Shown one piece after another: positions 24,042 to 33,697 of a stretch of DNA of 64,000 nucleotides. Numbering within the stretch: the stretch's first letter is position 1; each line of letters opens with the position of its first letter. The notes beneath the pieces were generated by a model, which saw only the letters and a program-made list of their open reading frames with translations, was not told the origin of the DNA and ran no database searches. Position numbers and translations under genes: made by a program. This stretch comes from Gracilariopsis chorda (lineage: Eukaryota; Rhodophyta; Florideophyceae; Gracilariales; Gracilariaceae), in NCBI GenBank assembly GCA_003194525.1, contig NBIV01000180.1:86751-150750 (forward strand), written 5' to 3'.

Positions 24042-24617
24042 CGCGCGACCGAACGGGCATCAGCAGGAAGGTGGAGCCAACGGTTGTACCATGAGTCCTC
24101 TTGGGAGTTCTTCTTCGCACGGGCATAGTTAGGCATCGCAGCGAACCGCCGGGCGTCCAAGTATTGATCGGCCTACCGCACGAACTGGGCGGCCGAACTG
24201 GGTAGATGGGTACTCCTCACGGCCATAGTATTCCGACCCGAAGTGTGGTCGTACTTGTCCCCGGTGTGGACATATGCGCTGCTGGGGACGGGAGCCATGT
24301 TGATTGAGTCTACAGTTATTGACACCCGAGGGATACGCTCGAAGCCGTCATAGTCCAAGAGGTAGCCATGGGAGCCCTTATGTGCCCCCGAGGACATGGC
24401 GTAAACGCGATCGACTGCCGGCACAGCGGACACGGCGCCAGGGAAGACCAACGGTCAGGAATCTGAAAAGCCAAGGGAATGCACCGCGGGCTACCGAAGG
24501 GGCGGGTATGGTGGATGCACCAAGGCGGTATGCGCAGAAAAGAGCGACCAGAAGGATGAGGTAATCGAGAGGGAGGTATGGGCGCCCGCGCCAGGGGTTA
24601 GTGAAATACAGGAGCAC
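24042..24617 (-). pseudogene. E2 antisense ORF, N-terminal extension with membrane-like segment (frameshifted)
   Basis: Upstream of the main antisense frame the minus strand stays protein-like but changes frame. 24617-24452 is in the same frame as the main ORF and begins near a Met with LPLDYLILLVALFCAYRL, an ~18-residue hydrophobic segment typical of a signal anchor. 24451-24042 continues in another frame, with YLLDYDGFERIPRVSI, a stop at 24173-24175, then YARAKKNSQEDSWYNRW. Two frame changes and one stop thus separate a probable start from the main ORF. The ancestral protein would be about 680 residues with an N-terminal membrane segment. Whether the start lies further upstream is unclear. 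Confidence 0.5.
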
Positions 24618-24910
24618 GAGCAGCGCCTCGCCGTTGGGACTCAGTAGTTAATGAGGCCCCCTCGTAGGCGACCAATGGCATGGTAGCGGCCACGTGCCAC
24701 TTGCCGAAAAAGCAGCCAAATGGACGCAAACCGGTACCGCCGCCGTACCTGCTGTGGAAGGGCCTACCAGCCATGTCAACCAGGAGGCGAGAGACATAGT
24801 TGGGAGAGAGGACGCGAGCACAACAACCCCATTGGGCAGGAGGAAAGAACGCCAGTGGAAGAAAAGGATAGCTCACCGACGGGGAAGTTTCCGACGGGAC
24901 GTCGGATCTT

Positions 24911-24921
24911 AAGGGGGGAGG
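24911..24921 (+). promoter_or_regulatory. E2 polypurine tract
   Basis: AAGGGGGGAGG lies three bases before the TG of the 3' LTR. By family knowledge this is the primer for plus-strand DNA synthesis. Confidence 0.85.
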
Positions 24922-24923
24922 TC

Positions 24924-25448
24924 TGCAGGAGAATGACCATTGGGCAGATGCAGTGGTGAGGTAACCATGGGGATGGGTTGGCAGAGGTCAGAACATTGCT
25001 GGCCGAAATATTCCACGTGGCCAAGCTGAGTGCCTATGCAGGAGATACGAGGGGACAGTGCGAGTGCCAAGGCACTGTGGCCATAGGTTTTTTTATGTAG
25101 CTAATTTATTTAATTTGTTAGGATAGTGTCCGGAGGTCAGAGCGCCTCGCCAGCCATATAGGCTGGCTCGAGTGCTGCCAATCTCTGAAGTGTAAAGACA
25201 AGCACCCTCACCGTCTTCTTGCCGCCACATGCAGCCAGTAGGACTCCAAAGGCCTCCAAGCCATCGCTACCATTCTCCCGACCTGTAGGGACTTGAGATA
25301 GCGCCCGCCCATTGCGCCTCGTTGCCAGTTGGTGCCCGCGTCATTAGTAGACCCAGTGGATTGTCACCCCAGTGGCTGGATCTCTGCCACTACTACCCCC
25401 TAGTAGACTACTAACCCAGTTGGCCAAAGGACGTAGTATTCTACTACA
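24924..25448 (+). repeat. E2 3' LTR
   Basis: 525 bp, starting TGCAGGAGAATGA and ending TATTCTACTACA; about 95% identical by eye to the 5' LTR. It is preceded by the polypurine tract and followed by the AAAGG target duplication. Confidence 0.95.
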
Positions 25449-25453
25449 AAAGG
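25449..25453. repeat. Target-site duplication of E2, right copy (AAAGG)
   Basis: Identical to 15049-15053. It follows the terminal CA of the right LTR directly. Confidence 0.95.
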
Positions 25454-26041
25454 CTGTTAAAGCCTGAAGTGCGGCGCGAAACTGCATGGTATAGCGTTGT
25501 GTTACTTGGACAGTTGCAAAAAAGCTTCCGGAAGCGTTCACGCCAAGCGATGTAACGCGCAGCGGCTGTGAGCCGGCAACAAGCCGAGCCTTCAGAACGT
25601 GTCCAGCGACTGATATAAGTCGCTGCTCATAGTCAGTGCCGGGGTTTTCCATAGCGTGCCAGGGCATACGTAGGAGAACGTCGTAACAACGATCTACAAC
25701 CAATCAGGTCCCCGTAAATCGGTAGTTGCCGATTTGAAGGGTCCCACTGGCAAGTTCGGTGGCGATTTACTTTGAACCACGCCTAGAGTGATTCACTTCC
25801 ATCAAAATAGGAGAAAATTGGATGGAATCTCTGTACAGTTACGCAAAGCTATGAAGCATATCATTATATGTACAGCCATCGTCTTTCAAAATAGAAACCA
25901 GGATGGAATTAAACGTTCCGTCCATCACAAAAAGCGGAACACAAGGAGCACTAGTGAGACTGCTTCATAGCTGCTCAGAAAACAGCACGAGTAAAACAAG
26001 AAGTCCTTCTGACGTGCTTTGTTTTGGATGTGAAAGACGTT
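25454..26041 (-). pseudogene. E3 protease region, cut by E2
   Basis: On the minus strand 25703-25454 reads RCYDVLLRMPWHAMENPGTDY, the end of a retropepsin domain (D-V-I-L-G-M-P-W-L...NP.IDW in relatives) with the glycine replaced. The linker toward RT follows and runs straight into the E2 LTR. The upstream active-site part should lie in 25704-26041, but no continuous frame is visible there. The insertion point is therefore just after the protease domain. Confidence 0.72.
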
Positions 26042-26873
26042 TTAGTTTTCCAAGCTATCAGACTCTACGTTTTTGGCTTCGACCAGGGCAGTAACAACGT
26101 TAGCAATTGCGGCAGAATAGTCCGTATTTCTTTGAAGATGCTTGTAGAGCCAACATCCAGGCTTTTGACATGTAAAGCAGACATCAGATATCATTCTTAA
26201 TTTTTCAGGGCGTTGCTTAGAGCGCAAACTTTGGCGTTAGTCAGTGTTGCTGATGTCCATAGGTTCGAGATTGTCATTGCCGGAAGATCCACCAGACGTA
26301 TTGCTGCTGGATGAATTACCAAGACTGAGAACATCAAAGGCTGCTTCAATGCGCATGGCAATTTTTTTAGCTTCTTCAATGTCAAAGCAGTTTGCCTTAC
26401 GAACTTGAAATTGAATTGTGGGTTTCAACCCACTTACAAACTTGTCCCATATCTCACTTGAGCTCATATACGGAAAGTTTGACACTATGTTTCGAAAGCG
26501 AGAAAGAAAGTCCGCAACACTTCCTGTTTGTTTGCAGGATCGTAGAGTGTCACGTGCACGTCATTCACGGTCTTCTGGAACAAATTTACGTCCGATAGCT
26601 CCAGTAAACTCTTTCCACGTCTGAGGCACAGCGTTTTGCCTTCAAAACCGTGTACCACCAAATTGCGGCCGTGCCTGTGAGCAAAGTAGTCGCAAAGGAG
26701 ATTCGATTCTTGTCACTCAGTGTCACATTAGCGTTGGAGAGCTGAATGAGCTTGAAATACTGGTCTACTTTGTACAGCCAAGTGTTGAAAATCAGAAAAT
26801 CACGATTTCCACTGAACACCTCCGGCTTATTTGGCTTTAGATTGATCGACCTAGAATTGTTAGCAGCTGCCAA
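26042..26873 (-). pseudogene. E3 gag
   Basis: Minus-strand 26873-26586 reads PEVFSGNRDFLIFNTWLYKV and TLLTGTAAIWWYTVL, the standard gag core of Ty3/gypsy (F.G......F...........). A frameshift leads to 26485-26237, with SSSEIWDKFVSGLKPTI and an alpha-helical end, then a Ser/Asn/Gly-rich linker. 26227-26042 has CFTCQKPGCWLYKHLQ, a degenerate CCHC zinc knuckle. Three frames are needed to read it. Gag starts about 30 bp inside the 5' LTR. Confidence 0.85.
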
Positions 26874-26903
26874 AATGAAGAATATACAGCGATTGCTACC
26901 AGT

Positions 26904-27112
26904 TCAACAAGGGATGTGGATTGATGGCAACTGGGTCGATGCCCCTTTTACCGAGTCTCTTCTGCTCTGCAGTGGGCTCATTTATACGCCCTCATACCTA
27001 CCTCTTTGCGCCCGTTGGCGCACGACCGACACAGTCCTCATTACGCGACCGTTTCCGTCGCTGTGTCAGCGCCCATTTACGACATTCAAAGTGCTCTGCT
27101 GCGGTTCTCACA
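26904..27112 (-). repeat. E3 5' LTR
   Basis: Direct-repeat partner of 11846-12047. In element orientation it starts TGTGAGAACCGCAG. The sequence that follows it reads TGGTAGCAATCGC on the minus strand (about 26888-26900), a reasonable tRNA primer-binding site. Confidence 0.72.
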
Positions 27113-27820
27113 TTACTTGGGCGGAAGAGACACCATACGCTACAGAGGTTACATATGTCAGAAATCCGGCTATCTTCCATTCAAATTAGCCATTTGAACA
27201 TAATGTATTTAGCGGTCCTAACTTGGAAACTGCCTGCACTTGTAGTGGTACTGAACGACTGAGCACCGAGATTAACCGGGACACCAGAGATGAGTTCTAC
27301 CCTTCCATCTGCTAGTTAGTAATGGGCGCAGTTCTAGTTTATGGCGGCCATGAAGATACCTACAACCTCTCTCTCTCTTTTACGGTCTCCGTTGGAGACC
27401 CAACCGCAGATCCGTTTCGCTTCTCTTGCGAGAAGACAGGCACACCACGTGAAGGCGGATCGCTTGTGCCCTAAACCACAAAAATACCTCAAAAACAATC
27501 GGGAAGCACCTAGCGCGATGTGCGACAAAATCGACCTCTGGTAGAGCGCGATTAAACTGCTGTTCTGTGTCGTCGTCGTCTGTGGACATTTCCGTACTCA
27601 TCTCCGTGCTCATCTACATATCAATATTCAAGAATGAGCTCTTCTATCAATATATACAAAAGACATTCACGGTGTATCTCTGGCTCGTAAGGCACGGCTT
27701 TTCTTGTCCCTTGTTGGAAACCCAGCCCTGAGAAGTAACTACCTCTCAACAGAACCAATGAATCTCCTCCTCTGGCTACCAGGCATCAACGAGAGTGTTG
27801 ATGTGGTAAGACAGAATTAG
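27113..27820. other. Intergenic between E3 and the EHD gene, no gene seen
   Basis: Contains the 3' flank of the FYVE-EHD gene. Open stretches on both strands at 27334-27613 are short. One begins with a threefold Met-Ser-Thr repeat caused by a 12-bp tandem repeat near 27580-27613. Nothing here resembles a known protein. Confidence 0.4.
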
Positions 27821-29674
27821 TTATCTCTTCCCAGGTGGAATGAGCGATACTGGCAGCGTCTCGGGTACAGCAGAAATTCCTTCAGCCCTTCCTTTCTTGA
27901 TCAATGTCATCGCAACGGCAAATTCTTCAGCATCAAGCAGCCCGTCCATGTCAATATCTGCCAAGTCCCATACCTTCTTCAATGTAGTGGGCGGTAACCC
28001 ACTCTCGAGCATAAGGTTACGAACAGCAGAACCAGGGAGTGCTGGTGGAACACCAGTTGGCCCTAGTGATTGGAAGACTCGATCCCATTTCGCTTTTGCC
28101 GCTGTCGTCACTGCCCATTTCACATCGCTATCATTACTTGGATTCTGCTGTGGATCGCCAAAGGGATTTCCTCCATCCCGCTCATCATCCTTGTCTGCTT
28201 GTGCCGCCCTTCCAGTTTCCTCAGCAGTAATCCCTATGGCCAGCATAAGTTTCGGGATATCTCTGGAGAGAGCACCTTCCGTCACATCTAACAGCCTCTT
28301 GGACAAGTTTGGAAACTCCGACAAGTCAAACGCCTCTAGACCACTGCGAAACTTTTCTGCAGATGGAAAATCGCCGAGCGCAAGACCATGCGCTTTTTGA
28401 ACTTTCACGTATTCATCCTTGAGCCTCAAAGCGAGACGTTCTTGCTTTTTCTTGTGGCCCCACAAATATGGCATACTTGCGCGCAAGTGATTTACTAGCA
28501 ACGCATGGACTCGAGCGAGTCGGGCACGCTTAACGAGCTCATTGATTTTGCGAACGGCGGAGTGCTGCGGCAGGTTTCGAAGATCGTTGAGCAAGTCTGC
28601 CTCTTCGTTCTTAAACAGTTCATCATTGGCAGCACCAAGAGGATTTACAGGTTTGTCCCAAAAAGATCCTATGTACACACGCAAGACTTCCGGAGAGCGT
28701 ATGACCTTTCCCAGTGACCACATCAGTGCACCATAAACGCGCATTAATTGCTGTGGGTCAACCATATCAGCCTTGTTGAGCACGATACGAATTTTATCAT
28801 CATGCGCTTTGAGACATTCAATGACTCGCTTTAGTTCATCCGAAATGTCGAGCTTGTTACCATCGAAGAGTAAGAGAATTCTGTCGGCGCGTTCCGCAAA
28901 CCATTCGACGACATGTTCAAATGAATAACCTCTCTCAACCCGTTGTTTTTCACCACTTAGAATCCCCGGTGTGTCTACAAAACTGATGTTGTCAAGTATC
29001 GGAGCGGCGAGTTCCGCGACTTCGAAGCGACTCAAAAAGCTGATACCAAACCGCGATAAAGATGTGAACGGGCGATCCACATCAACTGCAGCGGCATTCC
29101 CTGGTATTACACCGTCTGCCTGTCCAGGTCTCCCCGCCATAACAGCGAGGAACCTATCTGTAGTAGGCTCAGGCCCAATACGAGAGCCCGGAAAATCTCG
29201 CTGTAGCATGTAACGAATAAAAGAGGTCTTCCCGACGGAGTAGCCGCCAACAAGCAGCACAAACGGCCGTGCGTCGAAATCGCCATCGGTAAGTTCAGAA
29301 GCGTAGAACTCAGAAAACTTGTATGCTTGCTCCAGAGGACGGACCTTCGCTTTGTAGATTCTCTTAAGCGTGTTCATGGCATCTGCATGGGCCTCCCGTT
29401 GTTGCAAGACGGAGGGGTCCGTGAATGAGGTAGCCACTGAAACATTAGAGGGTCCATTGGCGGGGGAAAAGTTTCCGAGCAGCTTTGAACGACGATCGAC
29501 GGCGTATAAACAGACATCGCAAACTCGGACGGGATCTCGGTGGCCTTTTTCCGGAACTGGACGCTTCCCAGAGGAGCACGAATGGCAGAAGGAATCACCG
29601 CAGGCTCGACATGTATGCTTTGATTTAGTGAAAGTGAAAAGGGCACTGCAACCAGCGCAATGAGTCTGATCCAT
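27821..29674 (-). CDS. FYVE zinc finger-EHD family dynamin-like ATPase (617 aa)
   Basis: Residues about 6-58 form a FYVE-type zinc finger (CAGC, KHTCRACGDSFCHSC, VCDVC), which in this family binds phosphatidylinositol 3-phosphate on endosomes. Residues ~100-500 are an EHD nucleotide-binding and helical module: Walker A GGYSVGKTSF (143-152), the GPEPTTDRF switch, DTPG (234-237) and NKAD (300-303). A C-terminal EH domain with an EF-hand loop (DIDMDGLLDAEEF) closes the protein; EH domains bind NPF peptides. EHD proteins tubulate endosomal membranes. Standard EHDs are about 540 aa without a FYVE finger. I chose Met at 29674 because the upstream 111 codons look non-coding. Intact, no introns. Confidence 0.93.
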   Translation of the reverse strand: MDQTHCAGCSALFTFTKSKHTCRACGDSFCHSCSSGKRPVPEKGHRDPVRVCDVCLYAVDRRSKLLGNFSPANGPSNVSVATSFTDPSVLQQREAHADAMNTLKRIYKAKVRPLEQAYKFSEFYASELTDGDFDARPFVLLVGGYSVGKTSFIRYMLQRDFPGSRIGPEPTTDRFLAVMAGRPGQADGVIPGNAAAVDVDRPFTSLSRFGISFLSRFEVAELAAPILDNISFVDTPGILSGEKQRVERGYSFEHVVEWFAERADRILLLFDGNKLDISDELKRVIECLKAHDDKIRIVLNKADMVDPQQLMRVYGALMWSLGKVIRSPEVLRVYIGSFWDKPVNPLGAANDELFKNEEADLLNDLRNLPQHSAVRKINELVKRARLARVHALLVNHLRASMPYLWGHKKKQERLALRLKDEYVKVQKAHGLALGDFPSAEKFRSGLEAFDLSEFPNLSKRLLDVTEGALSRDIPKLMLAIGITAEETGRAAQADKDDERDGGNPFGDPQQNPSNDSDVKWAVTTAAKAKWDRVFQSLGPTGVPPALPGSAVRNLMLESGLPPTTLKKVWDLADIDMDGLLDAEEFAVAMTLIKKGRAEGISAVPETLPVSLIPPGKR

Positions 29675-30217
29675 GTACACTGAGGTTGTATAGAAGTGTG
29701 ACGCGTGGAAAGAGGATTTCAATAGGTAGCAGATGATTTGTTTCCTTATGATATGTGCCACGCACTCAGCGATTTCATATTTCAAGGAATGACAGCACGG
29801 AGAGCTGTTGCCAAATCGAGCAGTTGAGTCCCAAGAGAAGTGGACTGGACGGGAAGCGGGCGAGGAAGATTCAGAACAACGGATGCTTGCACAGAAACAT
29901 GAGTGGGCAATGTCTGGTGAAGGAGAGTTGCCATAGCTGACTGCTGACACAACACCGTGCACCTTTTCTGAACCTCCAGCCAAATATTTTTTAGCGTACC
30001 CTTGCAAATCACAAGCTGCAGAGCGCGTGAAATTACGCGTGAAATTACGCGTGACATCGTGCAGCGATGATCTGTCTGCAGTGCAGACAGACTCCGCACA
30101 AGTTCAGACTTGCAACGGCTCAGCACAAGTGGGTTGCATACGCCGTGGGACTTCTCACCCTCGCCGGTAGGCTGGCTCGCAAGACAGTATACTGCTGTTC
30201 CTTTGCTTCTTCCCTCA
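29675..30217. promoter_or_regulatory. Divergent promoter region with 12-bp tandem repeat and palindrome
   Basis: 543 bp between two head-to-head genes. It holds GCGTGAAATTAC twice in tandem (30025-30036, 30037-30048) followed by a partial third copy. It also holds a palindrome CTGTCTGCA-G-TGCAGACAG (30072-30090). Such clustered repeats upstream of both genes are candidate transcription-factor sites. No function is proven by sequence. Confidence 0.5.
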
Positions 30218-31156
30218 ATGGAACCCACCATTGCAAAACACATGCGAACGGAACCGACGCACAAGAAACGGCCCTGTACCGAACTTGACCAACTAGTTGA
30301 AGAAAGCGAGCAGAAACAACAGAAGATTTCCCATTACAAACAACTCACTTTTTCCCACAATGAAACCCTTTTTTTGCTCAAGACATTGGCATCTCTCGTG
30401 CCGTTGAGCACTTGTGAGTGGGAAGACGTGCAAAGCATTCATTCGAAGCAGTACCCTCACCAACACAGAACAGTCGCGCTGTTGCAAGACAAGTTTTCGG
30501 CGCTGTATCGCGAACAAAATCCAAATGATGACCCAAACGTTCCGTATGAAGTGCAAAAGGCAAAGGAAATTCAACACAAAATGATCGAGAGAACAGACAT
30601 TGCGAGCGCCGACAGAGTATTACAAGACATTGCGCGAAACTGCTTTTCTGCTTGTCCAGTTAAATCTCCGCCCGTCATACATACCAAAGACACAGAAGGA
30701 CAGGGCTCCACTAAAGGCATAGAACACGTGAATAAGCCGAAAGTGCAAGGTCACAAGAAATCAGCAGTTGCTGAGAACGAAGATAAATCGCCTTGCGGAA
30801 CGTCTGATTGTAGTAACGACGAGACAGAACTGCCGCCACAACTGCTGCGAAGAGGTGAGAGAGTTCGGGGCTGCGAAACGCTGTTGTACAGCGCACTTAT
30901 ATTGTACATTCTTCAAGAACGGAGGCGTAACGAGGAAGAACGCAGACGTAGAGAGGATGCTTTCCGCCAGGAGATTAGAAGGGAAGAGGAAGAACGAAGA
31001 AAGGAGGAAATAGAGAGGGAGATGCGAGGGGATGTGGTATTACGACGGCGCGAGCAAGCAAGACAAGATGAAGAGGATCGTCGACATACTCAACTGCTGG
31101 AAATGGTAATGCTTTTGTTGCTACGACGGAAACTGGAAGAATCGTCTTCAAATTGA
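30218..31156 (+). CDS. Myb/SANT-like DNA-binding protein with C-terminal coiled coil (312 aa)
   Basis: Residues about 45-125 fit the three-helix Myb/SANT-like pattern seen in oomycete and algal proteins: a start FSHNETLFLLKTLASLVPL, a central W (CEWEDVQ), then an R..LQDKFSALY helix and an AKEIQHKM ending. The middle is charged and low in complexity. The last ~80 residues are a highly charged coiled coil (RRRNEEERRRRED and RREEEERRKEE). Such proteins act in transcription or as DNA-binding partners of Harbinger transposases, but no transposase lies next to this one. I prefer Met 30218 over 30110, which would add 36 non-conserved residues. Intact; its promoter is shared with the EHD gene. Confidence 0.65.
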   Translation: MEPTIAKHMRTEPTHKKRPCTELDQLVEESEQKQQKISHYKQLTFSHNETLFLLKTLASLVPLSTCEWEDVQSIHSKQYPHQHRTVALLQDKFSALYREQNPNDDPNVPYEVQKAKEIQHKMIERTDIASADRVLQDIARNCFSACPVKSPPVIHTKDTEGQGSTKGIEHVNKPKVQGHKKSAVAENEDKSPCGTSDCSNDETELPPQLLRRGERVRGCETLLYSALILYILQERRRNEEERRRREDAFRQEIRREEEERRKEEIEREMRGDVVLRRREQARQDEEDRRHTQLLEMVMLLLLRRKLEESSSN

Positions 31157-33697
31157 CAGCAACAGTTGTAGATAGCATTGACCTTTCGCGCTATTGAAGA
31201 TTGCGATATGTCAGGGAGGTTCTGTTACTGTCATCTGCGAAAGTACGTGGGTTTGCTCTTCTTGGTGTTTCCTCTGCTTGGAGAGGCACTGATGATTGAA
31301 CATTGTGAGGAGGTGATTACGGAGGCGAAACTGTTGAGACTGGCTGTTCGTGCACCATAGCCAAGAGAACTTTGGGAAGGACGAAGTGTACTTCACCCTT
31401 GCATCGAATGGCCCTCCCTCTCGTTTTGCATTTCTGTTCATCTAGTAGCCCGATAACATCGGCTGTGATCATCATGAAGTTCATGATGACCGCCGTTGTC
31501 GTTCGAACGGTTGTTTCACGAACGAATGAGCACATGACGTACAGAGATCATAGAGGCTCTCCAAGTCCGGCGCCAATTGTGTAAGCATTCTGTCACGGTC
31601 TTGCTTCCCACCCCCTCGAAGGCAGTACAGGTCGGTTTGGCTTATTTGGAGGAGGAACTCGCCTGCTGAAGTCACTGCGGTTTGCACTGCCTAATTAACA
31701 AAACCTTTGAGGTGAAGCGTGTTGCGGGACCCCATAAACACGTTTGGATTCTGAGGACGCGGGAATGACCACTGAAGCTCTTGAAAGCAAGGCACCAGAT
31801 TCCTTCGTCTGGTGTAAAGACTTTGAGGATCTGACACATGGACGACAACTCAACTATCGATGCCATTAATTCCGGTGGTTGTGTCTCAATGGCGGGACGC
31901 TGCAGAACGCAGAGAATTTCCGCTTGGCAAGTTAGTCAGAAATTCTGGAAAGACCTAGAGACGTTGTCGAAACACGTGGAATTTGATCGAAAGGCATTGT
32001 TGATAACATCTATGCCTAGCAAATGTAACAAACGCCATTGTAACAGGATACGCGTCAGGCCAGGGAGATCCTTGTTTCAAATTGGTCATATGTTATTTTC
32101 GTCTCTTGGTTTCTCTTGGCTCTTGCCGAGATTGCGAACTTTTTGTTGGAGCGTTCGTGTCTCAACTGTGCACCACGCTAACGTGTTGGCCGGGTAACCA
32201 TCTTTGACCCTTAACCAACTTCTTTGATACCCTATGTACATCTTTGTACAGATAAGAGCCCCACCAGAAATAGGGTGAGATGGTGGATAAGCTGGCGAAA
32301 ACAGGGATTTCTACACCCCTTGATGAACAAGAGCGTGTTTCGTTGGATTTCTCAGAAGCTCGGTAGAGGGTCAAGGCCGGTCTGGCCGATCCGCCGCCGA
32401 CTGATTCGGTTCCAGCATTGTTGGGATAAGAATCTACGTTACGAAGGGCACAAGCAGCTCTCTCTAAAGTGCAAATTAGCAATGCCACTGGGCTGCCCGG
32501 TAGCGACCTAAATCCAAAAGAGATGGAGTTGTCCGCTACAGCACAGGCATAAAGTTTGCAACACCGTTGATCAATATGTCATCATGACTACAGCGCCTCC
32601 TGCAGCTAATGATGAGGTGCACGAAGCGCTTTAAGTCCAAGCGGAAGGTCTTGCCGTCTTCAAGGGAACGCCAAGGGCGCGGAGTCACAGCGATAGTTGG
32701 CCTACTTTGATGCTGGAATACTTGCAGAGAGATGTATTCTTGAATACCAAGGGTAGGATCCCTACCACGCTTTCGGAATGAATGGCGGGAGCCCATAAGT
32801 GTACACCATACCGAAGGCACATGCAAATGGGAGAGAGTCGGAAGTACTTGTCCTTTATACGGTGTAAGCACATGAAAACGGGGTTCCACAAAGATGGTCT
32901 TCGAAGGACAACTGTTCTGCAATGATGAAGCATTGATAACCAGCCGTTGGTGCGGCTTAGCTGTGATTGGTAACCCTTTACCAACGGTAGTCATAGCTCG
33001 TTGTTGCGGCGTTCAGCTTTCAAACCAGGTTTTGCGCTCAAACATTGACGTCACAAGCGTACCATTTCAGATTACAGGCCATTCTGTTTTCGTTGTACTG
33101 TGCTTCCCGTGCAGAGCGTTCTACCAACCAAGCAACAAGAAGAACCCACATATACAATCTTAACTGCGCCGATCCCACAGCAAATGTGTTTCTGTCACAT
33201 CGGCCTGTCGAAATTGTTGCGCTCAACCCTCGAAACGACTCAAGCGAGTCTGAATGTGGCAGTGTTGCGTTCACCTTAGTGGAAAGTGACGAAGAGGGGG
33301 GCTGTTTGTATCTATTGTTGGGGAAACGAAACTTGTTTTCCAAACACTCGATATTTAGCCTTCTGTGTACCCTCCATTGAAATTATACTACAAGCACGAT
33401 GAAAGCGCTTCTAAAACACATTGGTTATCCTCATTCGATCCGCTTATCGCGGACGAACGTGGAACCAATCACGCAGCTTAACGCACTACTGATGAAGAAG
33501 GCAATCATTTCTCAACTGGGCTCATATCGTAGAAGGCCAATCAGCTCAACGACAGTGTTGTCCTGAAAACCACGTCTGCAGCGTGATGGCATAGGCATAT
33601 GAATGAACGAGGCTTTGAGCATCGAGAGTAACGCAAAATGGCCGCTACCCCATAGTTCGTCAAATCGCGAGCTATCGTTGTCACACTATCAATAGTG
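31157..33697. other. Intergenic, no convincing gene
   Basis: 2.5 kb with scattered short frames. The longest is minus-strand 32536-32994 (152 codons, basic, no domain recognised). Further stop-broken minus-strand codons at 32162-32488 keep a similar flavour, so a decayed transposon or gene may be present. Plus-strand 33045-33380 is open for 111 codons without a recognisable motif. Confidence 0.35.

Larger units (their letters stand above)
15054..25448 (+). mobile_element. E2: complete Ty3/gypsy LTR retrotransposon (10,395 bp) with antisense gene
   Basis: Both LTRs start TG and end CA and are flanked by AAAGG on both sides, so the ends are exact. The internal order is gag, protease, RT, RNase H, integrase with chromodomain on the plus strand, then a long minus-strand frame (22563-24617), then a polypurine tract and the 3' LTR. 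At 10.4 kb it is long for a Ty3/gypsy element; the antisense region accounts for much of the excess. The plus-strand frames have several stops and frameshifts (about 16010, 17175, 18976, 19296, 19797, 19998, 20696, 22037), so this copy is probably not autonomous. The LTRs differ at roughly 25 positions (about 95% identical). Confidence 0.95.
11846..27112 (-). mobile_element. E3: Ty3/gypsy chromovirus on the minus strand, split by E2
   Basis: Read on the minus strand the order is 5' LTR (about 27112-26904), gag with a zinc knuckle (26873-26042), protease (25703-25449), E2 insertion, RT, RNase H, integrase and chromodomain (15048-12076), then 3' LTR (12047-11846). The two flanking ~205-bp repeats are clearly related but diverged. 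Every gene has stops or frameshifts. Removing E2 and one AAAGG restores the protease-to-RT order. I did not find a target duplication at the outer ends, so the LTR edges could be off by several bases. Confidence 0.85.

Noticed and set aside
24598..24876. 92-codon minus frame at the right end of E2 as the antisense gene start
   Set aside because: It is in a different frame from the main antisense ORF, lacks a continuation, and lies next to the polypurine tract; the membrane-like segment at 24617 is a better start.
29675..30007. Longer start (Met at 30007) for the FYVE-EHD gene
   Set aside because: The extra 111 residues are low in conservation features, overlap the divergent promoter with its repeats, and precede a clean FYVE domain that starts at 29674.
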